The notes under the pieces are model-generated. The model ran no database searches and was not told where the DNA came from. It saw only the letters and a list, made by a program, of their open reading frames with translations. Shown piece by piece: positions 43,138-53,622 of a stretch of 64,000 nucleotides of DNA. The stretch's first letter is position 1. Every line of letters begins with the position of its first letter. This stretch comes from Candidatus Thiodiazotropha sp. (ex Epidulcina cf. delphinae) (GTDB lineage: Bacteria > Pseudomonadota > Gammaproteobacteria > Chromatiales > Chromatiaceae). Location: positions 174,484 to 238,483 of the forward strand of contig JAHXHS010000001.1 in the NCBI GenBank assembly GCA_025656455.1, in the 5' to 3' direction. Position numbers and translations under genes: made by a program.

Positions 43138-43436
43138 TCCCAGATTTTAAACCATGACTTTATCCGTGCGGGCGAAAGAAAAGTGCCTTCTTAGAGAAGG
43201 CCGTGGGTAGGGCTCAAAACGATTCATACAAGGCCGATGGAGGTATTCATAACCTCTGTAATGGTGAATACCGCAAGCGCCGCTGTAGTTCACAACCATC
43301 CACCAGGCGATCCCGAGCCGAGTCAATCGGACATCCATTTTACCCATAGGAACACGCATAAACTTGCCGTAAGTTATGCAGCATCGGTCTTCGTGTCCGG
43401 TTCAACTTATTGATTAACATAAATAAAACAAAACCC
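43138..43436. other. Intergenic region after GGDEF-EAL gene
   Basis: 299 bp. A 70-codon minus-strand frame (43147-43359) is the only ORF and lacks recognisable motifs or a ribosome-binding site; I do not call it. AT content rises toward the toxin-antitoxin promoter. Confidence 0.45.
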
Positions 43437-43475
43437 TTGAACAGCACATTAAAAATGTCTAGAATGAGTAGACAT
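43437..43475 (+). promoter_or_regulatory. Promoter and operator of the Phd/PIN toxin-antitoxin operon
   Basis: TTGAAC (43437-43442), 17-bp spacer, TAGAAT (43460-43465) form a strong sigma-70 promoter. The -10 lies inside a palindrome ATGTCTA-N7-TAGACAT (43455-43475), the expected form of an autorepression operator. The antitoxin ATG is ~280 bp downstream because a palindromic element intervenes. Confidence 0.72.
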
Positions 43476-43483
43476 ATTAATCA

Positions 43484-43732
43484 CTCAAGTTTTGGAGTTC
43501 ATCTTGTTCCCATGTTCTACGAGTTTCGTAGGGTGCGGCCCTGCCGCACCGTAACTTGAAGCCCTGGAACCCAAGGTATTGGGTCAGGGGGCCGCGAAGT
43601 GAAGAAATCCATCATAGCAAACAGGAGCGCAACCCAGCATGGTGCGGCAGGGCCGCACCCTACGCCCTGTTCACATTGTGCGTTCCCACATAGAACATGG
43701 GAACGAGTTAAATTTGAACTCCGAAACTTGAG
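43484..43732. repeat. Palindromic element in the toxin-antitoxin leader
   Basis: Outer arms 43484-43519 and 43691-43732 pair (CTCAAGTTTTGGAGTTCA with its relative ending TGAACTCCGAAACTTGAG, and GTTCCCATGTTCTA). A second, perfect inner stem pairs GTAGGGTGCGGCCCTGCCGC (from 43529) with its complement (to 43663). TTAA occurs at 43477-43480 and 43733-43736. No transposase or ORF. Confidence 0.75.
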
Positions 43733-43756
43733 TTAACAACTATCTGTAAATTTGTT

Positions 43757-43993
43757 ATGAAGGCATCTATCGTCGATTTAAGATACAAAATGACTGACAT
43801 ACTGAAGGCGCTTGATAGAAATGAAAGCGTAACAGTGCTATACCACGGAAAACCAAAAGGAATAATCAAGCCAGCCCGAGAGAAATCAGAATCAAGAATA
43901 AAAGATCATCCTTTCTTCGGCATGTATAAAGAAGCTGAAGATAGCGTCCTGGATGAGTTAGAAAACCTGAGAAATCCTCGATATGATTTATGA
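43757..43993 (+). CDS. Phd/YefM-like antitoxin
   Basis: 78 residues: MKASIVDLRYKMTDILKALDRNESVTVLYHGKPKGIIKP matches the N-terminal DNA-binding/dimer fold of Phd/YefM antitoxins (prevent-host-death), with a disordered charged C-terminus that would wrap the toxin. It overlaps the PIN toxin gene by 11 bp. Confidence 0.85.
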   Translation: MKASIVDLRYKMTDILKALDRNESVTVLYHGKPKGIIKPAREKSESRIKDHPFFGMYKEAEDSVLDELENLRNPRYDL

Positions 43994-44363
43994 TACGGAT
44001 ATTCTGATTTGGGTCCAGAGAGGAAATGAAAAAGCGGCAAGGCTAGTCGAAAAAGATGAAGAAAAACATCTATCGATCCAAAGCTATATAGAATTGCTGC
44101 AAGGGACGAAAAATAAAACACATCACAAATATGTGAAGGATTTTATTTGTGATTTTGAATTTTCCATATTACCGCTTACCGAAAATATTGGTCATAGAGC
44201 ACTAATATATGTCGAAGAATATGCCTTATCATCAAATCTACGGGCAGGGGATGCCATCATTGCGGCAACGGCAATCGAAAACAATATGATATTGGTTTCC
44301 AGTAATGTAAAGCATTTCAAGGTGGTGAAAGAACTTCAGTTAAAAGCATGGCTCTTCCCCTGA
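43983..44363 (+). CDS. PIN-domain ribonuclease toxin (VapC-like)
   Basis: 126 residues with the PIN acidic residues: YDTDILIWV (first Asp), SIQSYIELLQG (Glu), RAGDAIIAATAIEN (Asp) and a terminal N/D-containing VSSNVKHFK. VapC-type toxins cleave tRNA or rRNA. Low GC relative to flanking genes suggests recent acquisition together with its antitoxin. Confidence 0.87.
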   Translation: MIYDTDILIWVQRGNEKAARLVEKDEEKHLSIQSYIELLQGTKNKTHHKYVKDFICDFEFSILPLTENIGHRALIYVEEYALSSNLRAGDAIIAATAIENNMILVSSNVKHFKVVKELQLKAWLFP

Positions 44364-44650
44364 TCGAGTGGGCAACAGAAAGCACATGAACATGAATAAG
44401 CCGCAAATGGACGCCAATCACCGTAAAGGACCGCAAATTTCTCAATGCTTCGGATTGATAACGAAATGCTTGCTTGTTACCGGATCATGTCGGTCTATGG
44501 GATAGTTCCCGGATTCACAGATTCTAGTGTGGTGTATAGATGGTGAAACCATTTGCGTTGAATTTGCGGTGATTGGCGTCCATTTGCGGCCAATTAACGT
44601 TTCTACCGATGGCCGGAATCGTCATATTTTGGTTTTCCCACCCACTCGAT
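44363..44650. repeat. Palindromic element downstream of the PIN toxin
   Basis: A perfect 23-bp inverted repeat pairs 44401-44423 (CCGCAAATGGACGCCAATCA...) with 44567-44589. Outer 10-bp arms ATCGAGTGGG (44363-44372) and CCCACTCGAT (44641-44650) bound the unit. No ORF. It starts at the last base of the toxin stop codon. Confidence 0.7.
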
Positions 44651-44756
44651 GTGGTGATGAACCCTTATATTTATAGGGTGAAAGTACCTTCTGACCGATA
44701 ATTTATGCAACTGGTAGGTTTAGATTGGAAGTTGCTCGAACCAACAGAGGGAAATT

Positions 44757-45677
44757 ATGATATTTCATGGCCCGATATTATTGAGAATAAAACGAAATGA
44801 AAATTTAAGCGGGATGATCAGCTATGTCATCCTGGCAATCCTGATTTCAGGTTGTAGCTTAACAAATAATCAAATTGTCAAAACTCAATCTTTTGCAGCC
44901 GCAACATATAATCTCGGAAAATTAGGCGAAGAAGAGTTTGTAAACATACGGAATGGAATCATTGAGATGAACAAGGAACTCGTTTCCATTGATAACACAA
45001 AAACCGCGAACAGCCTGAGGTTTGACAGGCCAGCTTCCGCAAAAGCCACGGCAACAAGAGTCGCCGCCAGCAAAGCGCTCAAGCTCTATGGAGAATTACT
45101 AATCGGGCTGGTGACAGAGGATAGAACTGCGCCTCTTCGTGAAATAGCTGGCTCTCTGATAGAGAATACATCCGCAGCATTAAAAAGGGAGTTGTCAGAT
45201 GAGAAAAAAGGCGCATTAAACAAAATCATTGTTGGCCTAGGATCATTTTGGGTAGAAAATAAAAAAGCTGATGCCGTGAAAAAGATCATCCCAGCATACC
45301 ATCTGCCGGTAAATGAACTTGCGGATTTATTAAACGAAGACCTCTCCCTGGACGATGGATCTCTTGGTTTACTAAAGGCCTATAGCGCCACGGCAAAAAG
45401 GTTGAAAAATGCTTCAATGCGGCTGGTTAATGTAGGCAATCAATACACTGTGTTAGAACGAGATCGAGCGGTTGATGCACTCGTGATATCGGAAAAATCG
45501 ATCTCCCGCGCAATCGAAATCAGCAGCATGGCGAAAAAGTCGATAACCGGTTTAAAAAAAGCGAACTCTGAACTTGTAAAAATAATAGGCGATGACAAAT
45601 ATTCCACCGATGACATCAGGGCTTATGCGAAACAGATACACGAACTGATGAACATGTACCAAGTATTGACTAACTGA
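44757..45677 (+). CDS. Putative lipoprotein of unknown function
   Basis: 306 residues. A membrane helix ending in a lipobox (ISYVILAILISGC, Cys ~33) predicts a lipoprotein. Two starts are possible: ATG 44757 (GAGGG upstream) or ATG 44814, which would leave a signal of only ~13 residues without charge. The mature part is helical, Lys/Ala/Leu-rich, with no family I recognise. AT-rich, and followed after 18 bp by a small coiled-coil protein, with which it probably forms an operon. Confidence 0.72.
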   Translation: MIFHGPILLRIKRNENLSGMISYVILAILISGCSLTNNQIVKTQSFAAATYNLGKLGEEEFVNIRNGIIEMNKELVSIDNTKTANSLRFDRPASAKATATRVAASKALKLYGELLIGLVTEDRTAPLREIAGSLIENTSAALKRELSDEKKGALNKIIVGLGSFWVENKKADAVKKIIPAYHLPVNELADLLNEDLSLDDGSLGLLKAYSATAKRLKNASMRLVNVGNQYTVLERDRAVDALVISEKSISRAIEISSMAKKSITGLKKANSELVKIIGDDKYSTDDIRAYAKQIHELMNMYQVLTN

Positions 45678-45695
45678 CCTATAAGGAGATATAGC

Positions 45696-46001
45696 ATGGC
45701 AAGCTTGGGTAAAGCGCTTCATGATACGATTCGCAATCTTGAGAAGATGAGGGATTCCCAGGATCCACAATCTGATGAGATCTTAGCAAAGCTTGACACA
45801 TTGTATGAACAACAAATTGACTTAATAGATGCAGCCATCAAAAAGAACTCTAAAGCATATAAAAGAGCAGTGAACACAATGAAAAAGGCTGCAGAACGAA
45901 CCCAAGAGGCTGTAGACGACTTGGCTAAAGTGGAGCAGTCGCTCGATAAGGTTAGCAACGCAATCGGCAAAGTAACCGAGCTACTATCAAAGGTCTCCTG
46001 A
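45696..46001 (+). CDS. Small coiled-coil protein, hypothetical
   Basis: 101 residues, highly charged and almost wholly helical, with heptad-like patterns (LEKMRDSQD..., LDTLYEQQIDLIDAAIKK, VEQSLDKVSNAIGKVTELL). No signal peptide. AAGGAGATATAGC precedes the ATG, a strong ribosome-binding site. It is the second gene of the lipoprotein pair. Function unknown. Confidence 0.7.
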   Translation: MASLGKALHDTIRNLEKMRDSQDPQSDEILAKLDTLYEQQIDLIDAAIKKNSKAYKRAVNTMKKAAERTQEAVDDLAKVEQSLDKVSNAIGKVTELLSKVS

Positions 46002-46102
46002 CACACTGGACCGGACCCTATATGCGACACCTTTAACTGGACCTCCCTCGGCCGCCAAAGCCGCTCATCATGCACCCTTGAAGCGTCTCGCTACGATTGG
46101 GC

Positions 46103-46120
46103 GTGAGAAATGCGGGTTAG
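46103..46120 (+). repeat. Solo end of the element-3 type repeat, with TTAG
   Basis: GTGAGAAATGCGGG (46103-46116) followed by TTAG (46117-46120), matching the termini at 22211-22224 and 18210-18223. No partner end is visible within 300 bp; likely a decayed element upstream of ettA. Confidence 0.6.
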
Positions 46121-46217
46121 ACAGTTTGCCATCTACCTGGCTCTCCTATCTCCATGTTAGAATGTGCCGCAAAATCCGGCCTCACACGCCTCCCTACAAT
46201 ATTTGAACGAAATTTCT

Positions 46218-47885
<1,668 letters not shown>

Positions 47886-47932
47886 AAAAATGGGGGTTGC
47901 TTGAAGACGGCGGAATGACCCGATCGGCGGCG

Positions 47933-48337
47933 CTACTCCGCATCATTCGTTTCGATATATTCGGCCAGCCGCTTGTCTACCTGGGTGGTGTGCAGGGCGA
48001 ACCATGAAAATATATATTCAACGATATTTTCCAGGGGAATGGCATCCATACGAAACTCCGCCACCCTATCGGAATAGTTCGCAAGCAGCCTGACGTGCTC
48101 TTTTCTATGTTCCTCATAATCCGGATAGTTCACCTTGAGCATTTCGTTCTCTTCGCTCAAGAAATGGAATTCCGCATATTTCCGCAACTCAGCCAGTAAC
48201 CTGAGAATACGCTCCTTGTCACTACCACTCTCCTCTTCGTCGGAGATGGTGCGGATCAGATTCAGGAATACCCTGTGTTCGAAATCGATCCTCTCATGAC
48301 CGAGTTCAAATTTCTTATCCCAATCGATATTGATCAC
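47933..48337 (-). CDS. Bacteriohemerythrin
   Basis: 134 residues from GTG 48337 (GAGGTGA 5 nt upstream); longer frames to 48415 add an unlikely leader. Diiron ligands: H in GHERIDFEH, HFLSEENEML and HRKEH plus the C-terminal HTTQVDKRL pattern. Such proteins bind O2 or act as oxygen sensors or carriers, common in microaerobic bacteria. Confidence 0.88.
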   Translation of the reverse strand: MINIDWDKKFELGHERIDFEHRVFLNLIRTISDEEESGSDKERILRLLAELRKYAEFHFLSEENEMLKVNYPDYEEHRKEHVRLLANYSDRVAEFRMDAIPLENIVEYIFSWFALHTTQVDKRLAEYIETNDAE

Positions 48338-48510
48338 GGGTATCACCTCATCGTTTCTTCCATGTAAAACGTAATCATGAGCGGATAGTAGATGAAAGCC
48401 ACCACTCGGCTGCACGCCGGCAAGGATGAGCCTATTCCTGTCTCACCGCCTGAGGCGGAGGTTTATCTATATTGAATGAATAGCCCCTATTGCCTTCTGC
48501 GCTTAGCTTA

Positions 48511-48670
48511 GGGCTGCGGCAAAAATAAATGATCCCAAACTGCTTGTCTTATTCCCTGCCTTCGTTGTTGTAGCTTCGGTTGCATAGTCCCGGCTATGCG
48601 CCCTACGCTACGCCTAGAAGGCAAGCAATAATCCGGCGCATTTTGGGATCATTTATTTTTGCCGCAGCCC
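48511..48670. mobile_element. Family-A palindromic element, intact 160-bp copy
   Basis: Perfect ~29-bp inverted ends starting GGGCTGCGGCAAAAATAAAT, flanked by TTA on both sides (48508-48510, 48671-48673). Interior matches the interrupted copy at 9242-9709. It ends 6 bp after the stop codon of the ParA gene (minus strand), as the other copy ends 6 bp after the archease stop. It may act as a terminator for the parA gene. Confidence 0.85.
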
Positions 48671-48676
48671 TTACAT

Positions 48677-49378
48677 CTAGATCGCCACACAATCCGGCTG
48701 ATTGTGGGGTATATGGGGAGGGAGTTTTCCGGTTTCCAACCAATCGACCAGCGCCTCCCACTGGCGCAGATCTTTTTTCAACGAGCGCTCTTTCAATTCG
48801 ACAATGGCGCAACCCAGTTCGGCTGCGTGAACATAGTACTGGGTGTCTCTCAGAAAGGCGACCAGGGGAATATCCAGGCCCTCCAGGGTCTCTTTGAGTT
48901 GCTTGAAAGCACGGGTATGGGAGCGCGCTCGATTAACCACTATGCCCACGGGAATGTTGATGGCCATCTGACGGCAAAGCGTTGTCAGCTCATTAAGAAA
49001 GTCCAAGGTGACATGCTGGTCTATGGCTGATGGGAGCACGGGTACGATGATTGCTGACGCAGCCCGCAGCATACCCATCAATTCCAAACGCTTCATGGAT
49101 GCCGGGGTATCGATGACGATACGCCGCGTCTCTTCAGGAACCCTGAGTGCGAATGCGCGGGTTACCCCACCCTTGGAGGGTTTGCCGGCGAAAACACCGT
49201 GAATGACAGAGCAATCCTCCGGACGAAGCTCAAGCCAGCGCTGGCTTGATCCCTGCGGATCGTAGTCGAGCAGAGCCGTTGAGGTGCCGGATGCGGCATA
49301 GTACCCCGCCAAGTTTGTCGCGATGGTTGTCTTTCCGCAGCCTCCCTTGCAGTTCAAAATCAAAAGCCTTTTCATCAC
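48677..49378 (-). CDS. Orphan ParA-family ATPase
   Basis: 233 residues (start GTG 49378 or ATG 49375). Deviant Walker A LNCKGGCGKTTIATNLAG with KGGCGKT, Walker A' TALLDYDPQGSSQRWL, Walker B RIVIDTPASM. No ParB or CheW partner adjacent; the family includes cell-cycle or cargo-positioning ATPases. C-terminus (GKLPPHIPHNQPDCVAI) is not conserved to my knowledge. Confidence 0.88.
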   Translation of the reverse strand: MMKRLLILNCKGGCGKTTIATNLAGYYAASGTSTALLDYDPQGSSQRWLELRPEDCSVIHGVFAGKPSKGGVTRAFALRVPEETRRIVIDTPASMKRLELMGMLRAASAIIVPVLPSAIDQHVTLDFLNELTTLCRQMAINIPVGIVVNRARSHTRAFKQLKETLEGLDIPLVAFLRDTQYYVHAAELGCAIVELKERSLKKDLRQWEALVDWLETGKLPPHIPHNQPDCVAI

Positions 49379-49517
49379 ACCGAACCCATTCCAGTGGTGA
49401 AACAGATGGCATATTCCCCCTATTAGATCCTAATTACAAGTCATGGCTCCATATTAAGTCCCTGTTTTATATTTGGAATCGAACGTAAGCCATTGATTCG
49501 TCAAGAGGGGATAGGAT

Positions 49518-50072
49518 CTACTTGCCAGCCTCATCAGGCAATAGGTCCAATAATTGCCGCACCACATCCGGGTGGCTGAATTCGCGGCCGCCGACGGCGC
49601 GATAGGCCAATCTGCCGTCAGGCCCGACCACGAAGGTGGTCGGGAGCCCCTTCACCTTCCATTGCGCCAGACTACCCGAATCACTGTCGAACAGGATCGG
49701 AAAGGTCGGCGATGGATCGACCTGACCGAGAAAAGGGAACACGGTATCGATATCCTCACCGATATTCACCGCGAGAACGATCACCCCCTTCTCTCCGGCC
49801 ATCTGATAGAGCTGCTCCAGGGATGGCATCTCACGCCGGCAGGGTGGGCACCAGGTTGCCCAGAAGTTGACCAGGACCACCCTGCCCTTGAGATCCTTGA
49901 TATCGATAATCTCATCATCCAGGGTGGGAAATCGCAGTGGGGGCGCCTCCTCCGGCGTCTCCGTCGGAGTCAGTCCATGGGTGAGGGGCGGCAGATCGGC
50001 ATAGGCCGGCAGGAGCCAGAATCCGAACAACAGCCAGGCCCATTGGTAGCGATCAGGGTGCGCAACGGACAT
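49518..50072 (-). CDS. TlpA/ResA-like periplasmic thioredoxin
   Basis: 184 residues from ATG 50072: signal peptide (WAWLLFGFWLLPAYA), then a thioredoxin fold with the WCPPC active site (VLVNFWATWCPPCRREMPSL), cis-Pro in KGLPTTFVVGPDG. Reducing disulfides of apocytochromes or other exported proteins is typical. It overlaps the preceding periplasmic-protein gene by 20 bp and is the last gene of the mcl operon. Confidence 0.9.
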   Translation of the reverse strand: MSVAHPDRYQWAWLLFGFWLLPAYADLPPLTHGLTPTETPEEAPPLRFPTLDDEIIDIKDLKGRVVLVNFWATWCPPCRREMPSLEQLYQMAGEKGVIVLAVNIGEDIDTVFPFLGQVDPSPTFPILFDSDSGSLAQWKVKGLPTTFVVGPDGRLAYRAVGGREFSHPDVVRQLLDLLPDEAGK

Positions 50073-50610
50073 GCCGCAAGACTCCTTCATAGGTTTCACC
50101 CGCCACATCCCAGCGGGCGACCAGATCAAAATCGGCGTTTGGCGCCAGCCCAGTGGTCAACATGCCCTGATTCCAATCCCCCCCCGGCTGGTACGCCTGC
50201 TCGGGAGGGAATTGGGCCCAGCGGAATGCGATCAGCGCAGCTTTCGTCAACGCATAGGCCTCAAGGCGCACTAGCCACTCATCCACCCCGATGGGAGGAC
50301 GGGATCGATCACCGCTCACGACCGACCAGTCAGCGAGACGGAAACGGACAACCCCGGGAGCCTCGTCATTCCTCAGCACAGTCATATAGACACAGGCATT
50401 GGCATAGGATTCGACCGCCTCTGCCGTCATCCCTCGATTGAGATAGAAGGCCCTGGCCTGATCAGGGAGGATCTGGGTCAGGGAGAGGGTTACGCCATGC
50501 ACCCGCGTCTCCCATGTCACGACCCCGCTGTCCGGATCGACCGTGCGGGTCTGGGCCGATGAGGCGCTACTCATCAACAGCAAAGCGAGCAAAAGGAGGA
50601 GCCGGTTCAA
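50053..50610 (-). CDS. Exported protein of unknown function
   Basis: 185 residues: a clear signal peptide (NRLLLLLALLLMSSASSAQ) and a mature domain with TWETRVHGVTLSLTQILPDQ, RAFYLNRGM, ANACVYMTVLRN, ending RHVRCAP. Two or three Cys could be disulfide-bonded, fitting the thioredoxin encoded next. The start overlaps the mtkB stop (ATGA). I recognise no named family. Confidence 0.8.
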   Translation of the reverse strand: MNRLLLLLALLLMSSASSAQTRTVDPDSGVVTWETRVHGVTLSLTQILPDQARAFYLNRGMTAEAVESYANACVYMTVLRNDEAPGVVRFRLADWSVVSGDRSRPPIGVDEWLVRLEAYALTKAALIAFRWAQFPPEQAYQPGGDWNQGMLTTGLAPNADFDLVARWDVAGETYEGVLRHVRCAP

Positions 50611-51476
50611 CTCAGGCTGTTCCGCACCGTCTGGCCGATTTCAGCGGCATTCTGCACCACACTGACACCCAGTTCAGCCAAGCGTTGCATCTTTGCCTGG
50701 GCGGTATCCGCCTCGCCTGAAATAATCGCCCCGGCATGGCCCATGGTGCGCCCAGGCGGGGCGGTTGCGCCGGCGATGAAACCGACCAACGGCTTGTTCA
50801 GATGCGCCCTGGCCCAGGTTGCGGCCTCGACCTCCTGGGAGCCGCCGATCTCGCCAATCATCAATACGGCATCGGTATCCGAGTCCTCGGAGAACTGTTT
50901 CAGCAGGGTGAGAAAGTCGCAACCGTTCACCGGATCGCCGCCGATACTGATGCTGGTTGAGATGCCGAGCCCCAGTTCACTCATCTGTTCCACCGCCTCG
51001 TAGTTGAGGGTGCCGGAGCGGGAGACCACGCCGATCCGTCCCTTGGGGTAGATATGCGCCGGCATGATGCCGACCTTGCACTCCTCCGGGGTGATGACGC
51101 CGGCGGTATTGGGGCCGATGATGATGGCGTCGTGACCGATCAGATAGCGCTTCACCCGCACCATATCCTGCACCGGCACGCCGTCGGTGATTACCACGAT
51201 GACCTTGATCCCTGCCTCGATGGCCTCCATGATGGCATCCGCGCTGAACGGCGGCGGCACGAACACCACGCTGACATCGGCGCCGGTCGCCACCACGGCC
51301 TCCTTCACCGTATCGAACACCGGCCTGTCGATATGGGTCTGTCCGCCCTTGCCTGGGGTGACGCCGCCGACCACCTGAGTGCCCATACGGATCGCCTCTT
51401 GGGCGTGGAAGGTGGCGTGCTGGCCTGTGAACCCCTGAAAGATGACCCGTGAATCCTTGTTGACCAGGATACTCAT
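50607..51476 (-). CDS. mtkB: Malate-CoA ligase alpha subunit (SucD-like)
   Basis: 289 residues: CoA-binding Rossmann N-domain (VIFQGFTGQHATFHAQEAI, VGGVTPGKGGQTH) and the phospho-His in GRTMGHAGAIISG (~ 250). Sequence alone cannot separate succinyl-CoA synthetase from malate thiokinase; linkage to mcl favours malate. ATGA overlaps with mtkA and with the following gene. Confidence 0.88.
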   Translation of the reverse strand: MSILVNKDSRVIFQGFTGQHATFHAQEAIRMGTQVVGGVTPGKGGQTHIDRPVFDTVKEAVVATGADVSVVFVPPPFSADAIMEAIEAGIKVIVVITDGVPVQDMVRVKRYLIGHDAIIIGPNTAGVITPEECKVGIMPAHIYPKGRIGVVSRSGTLNYEAVEQMSELGLGISTSISIGGDPVNGCDFLTLLKQFSEDSDTDAVLMIGEIGGSQEVEAATWARAHLNKPLVGFIAGATAPPGRTMGHAGAIISGEADTAQAKMQRLAELGVSVVQNAAEIGQTVRNSLS

Positions 51477-52645
51477 ACCGCCCCCCCATTGACTGCCTTG
51501 ACCGACTTCTCAGCCGCATCGCTGAGCCGGTCGGCATGAATGAAATCGAGTCCCGAGTCGGCCAGGATCGCTCTCCCCGCTTCGAGATTGGTGCCTGCCA
51601 GGCGCACCACGATCGGCACATCGATCACCTGATCCGCCATCGCCTTGACGATGCCTTCGGCTATCCAGTCACAGCGGTTGATGCCGGCGTAGATATTCAG
51701 CAGCAACACCTTGACATTGGGGTCCTCCAGGACGATGCGGAAGGCGTTGGCGATCTTCTCCGGCGAGGCGCCGCCGCCGACGTCGAGAAAGTTGGCCGGC
51801 CTGCCGCCGTAGAGACTGATGGCGTCCATGGTGGCCATCGCCAAGCCGGCGCCGTTGACGATGCAGCCGACACTGCCGTCGAGGGCGATGTAGTTGAGAT
51901 CGTGGCCCGAGGCCTCGATCTCTTTCGGATCCTCCTCGTCGAAATCCCGCTGATCGGTGATCTCCGGCTGGCGAAACAGGGCGTTGCCGTCGAATGACAT
52001 CTTCGCGTCGAGGGCCAGGAACTGCCCATCCTTGGTCGTCACCAACGGATTGATCTCCACCATCAGGGCATCCTTGTCACGGAAACAGCGGTAGAGGCTC
52101 TTCATGATACGCGCCGCCTTGACGATCTGCTTGCCGCTGAGTCCGATGCCGGCGGCCACCTTGCGGCACTGGAAATCCTGCAGACCCACCGCCGGATCGA
52201 CGACTTCGTTGATCACCTTCTCCGGGGTGGCTGCGGCGACCTCCTCGATCTCCATCCCGCCGGCGGCGGAGGCGATGAGGGTGATGCGCTGGCTGGCGCG
52301 ATCGATCACCAGACCCAGATAGTACTCGGTCTCGATTTGATGAATCTGCTCAACCAGCACCCGGTTGACCATACGACCGGCCTCCCCGGTCTGCTTGGTC
52401 ACCAATCGGGTGCCAATGAGGTTTTCCGCATACTGCTGCACCTCGTCAAGGCTATTCGCCAGTTGCACCCCGCCAGCCTTGCCGCGACCGCCGGCATGGA
52501 TCTGCGCCTTGACCACCCAGCCGTCGCCGCCCAGTTGCTCCGCCACCACCAAGGCCTGGTTGGCGGAGTGGGCCATGCGCCCATCCGGCACCGGGATCTT
52601 ATAGCTGCGCAACAGCTCCTTGGTCTGGTACTCGTGGATGTTCAT
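51473..52645 (-). CDS. mtkA: Malate-CoA ligase beta subunit (SucC-like)
   Basis: 390 residues from ATG 52645 (MNIHEYQTKELLRSYKIPVP); a longer frame to 52879 is antisense/out-of-frame mcl sequence. ATP-grasp fold with VVKAQIHAGGRGKAGGVQLA, FRDKDALMVEINPL, GAGLAMATMDAI and FLDVGGGASPEKI. With MtkB it would form malyl-CoA from malate, CoA and ATP. ATGA overlaps on both sides show translational coupling. Confidence 0.88.
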   Translation of the reverse strand: MNIHEYQTKELLRSYKIPVPDGRMAHSANQALVVAEQLGGDGWVVKAQIHAGGRGKAGGVQLANSLDEVQQYAENLIGTRLVTKQTGEAGRMVNRVLVEQIHQIETEYYLGLVIDRASQRITLIASAAGGMEIEEVAAATPEKVINEVVDPAVGLQDFQCRKVAAGIGLSGKQIVKAARIMKSLYRCFRDKDALMVEINPLVTTKDGQFLALDAKMSFDGNALFRQPEITDQRDFDEEDPKEIEASGHDLNYIALDGSVGCIVNGAGLAMATMDAISLYGGRPANFLDVGGGASPEKIANAFRIVLEDPNVKVLLLNIYAGINRCDWIAEGIVKAMADQVIDVPIVVRLAGTNLEAGRAILADSGLDFIHADRLSDAAEKSVKAVNGGAV

Positions 52646-53622
52646 GCCACCGCCTCCCGGCCGACCATGCGCTCTACCTGCTCCATCTTCTCGATCACCA
52701 CCTGTGCCTGGCGGATAGAGGCCGCATCGATCATACGGCCATCGAGGCTGACTGCCCCCCTGCCCTCGGCGGCCGCCTCCTCCATGGCCGCGATAATCCG
52801 CCTGGCCCGTTCGGTCTCCGCCTCGCCAGGGGTGAATACCTGATTGGCGAGTTCGATCTGTGCGGGATGGATGGCCCATTTCCCCTCCCCGCCCAAGGCG
52901 GCAAAGGATCTGGCCACCGCCAGATAGCCCTCGGGATCGCTATAGTCCCCAAACGGACCGTCGATAGGCCTCAGGCCATAGGCCCGGCAGGCGACGATCA
53001 TGCGCGACATGGCGAAGTGCCACTGATTCCCCAGGTAGGCCTGACGATGGCCTTCGGCGTCCGGGTCGTCGAGCACCCGATAATCCGGATTGATGCCGCC
53101 CATGCTGGTGGTGCGCGCCTGGGTGGAGGCAGCATAGTCGGCAACGCCGAACACCAGGGCCTCCAGCCGTTCGGGACAGCTCTGCGCAATCGCTTCCACG
53201 TTGGCCATGCCCATGGCGGTCTCGATCAAGGCATGCAGGTTGATGGGTTTGAAGCCTTTGGCTGCCTCGATCTGTTCCAGCAGCAGGGCCACGAACTGCA
53301 GATCGGAGGGTTGATTGACCTTCGGCACCAGAATGGTGTCGAGCTTGTCCCCCGCCTGCTCCACCACGTCGACGATGTCACGGTAGCAGAAATGTGTATC
53401 TAAGCCATTGATTCTAATGGAAACCGAACAGCGCGACCAATCAAAATGATTGAGTGCATGGATGATGTTTTTCCTGGCCTGCTCCTTATCGGAAACCGCC
53501 ACTGCATCTTCCAGGTCGAGAAAGACCATATCGGCCCCGGCGTCGGGGGCCTTCTCCAGCATTCGCTTATTGCTGCCCGGTACGGCCAATTCGCTCCTGT
53601 GCAGGCGATTCTTGTAGGCCAT
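52642..53622 (-). CDS. mcl: L-malyl-CoA lyase (HpcH/HpaI/CitE superfamily)
   Basis: 326 residues close to methylotroph malyl-CoA lyase: LHRSELAVPGSNKRMLEKA, VFLDLEDAVAVSDKEQARK, IRINGLDTHFCYRD, LIETAMGMANVEAI, VACRAYGLRPIDGPFGDYSD and WAIHPAQIELANQVF. It cleaves malyl-CoA to acetyl-CoA and glyoxylate or runs in reverse. GGAGG precedes the ATG. First gene of the mcl-mtkA-mtkB operon; an FNR-type site lies 240 bp upstream. Confidence 0.93.
   Translation of the reverse strand: MAYKNRLHRSELAVPGSNKRMLEKAPDAGADMVFLDLEDAVAVSDKEQARKNIIHALNHFDWSRCSVSIRINGLDTHFCYRDIVDVVEQAGDKLDTILVPKVNQPSDLQFVALLLEQIEAAKGFKPINLHALIETAMGMANVEAIAQSCPERLEALVFGVADYAASTQARTTSMGGINPDYRVLDDPDAEGHRQAYLGNQWHFAMSRMIVACRAYGLRPIDGPFGDYSDPEGYLAVARSFAALGGEGKWAIHPAQIELANQVFTPGEAETERARRIIAAMEEAAAEGRGAVSLDGRMIDAASIRQAQVVIEKMEQVERMVGREAVA

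Noticed and set aside
43147..43359. 70-codon minus-strand ORF after the GGDEF-EAL gene
   Set aside because: No motif or ribosome-binding site, and unusual composition; kept as intergenic.
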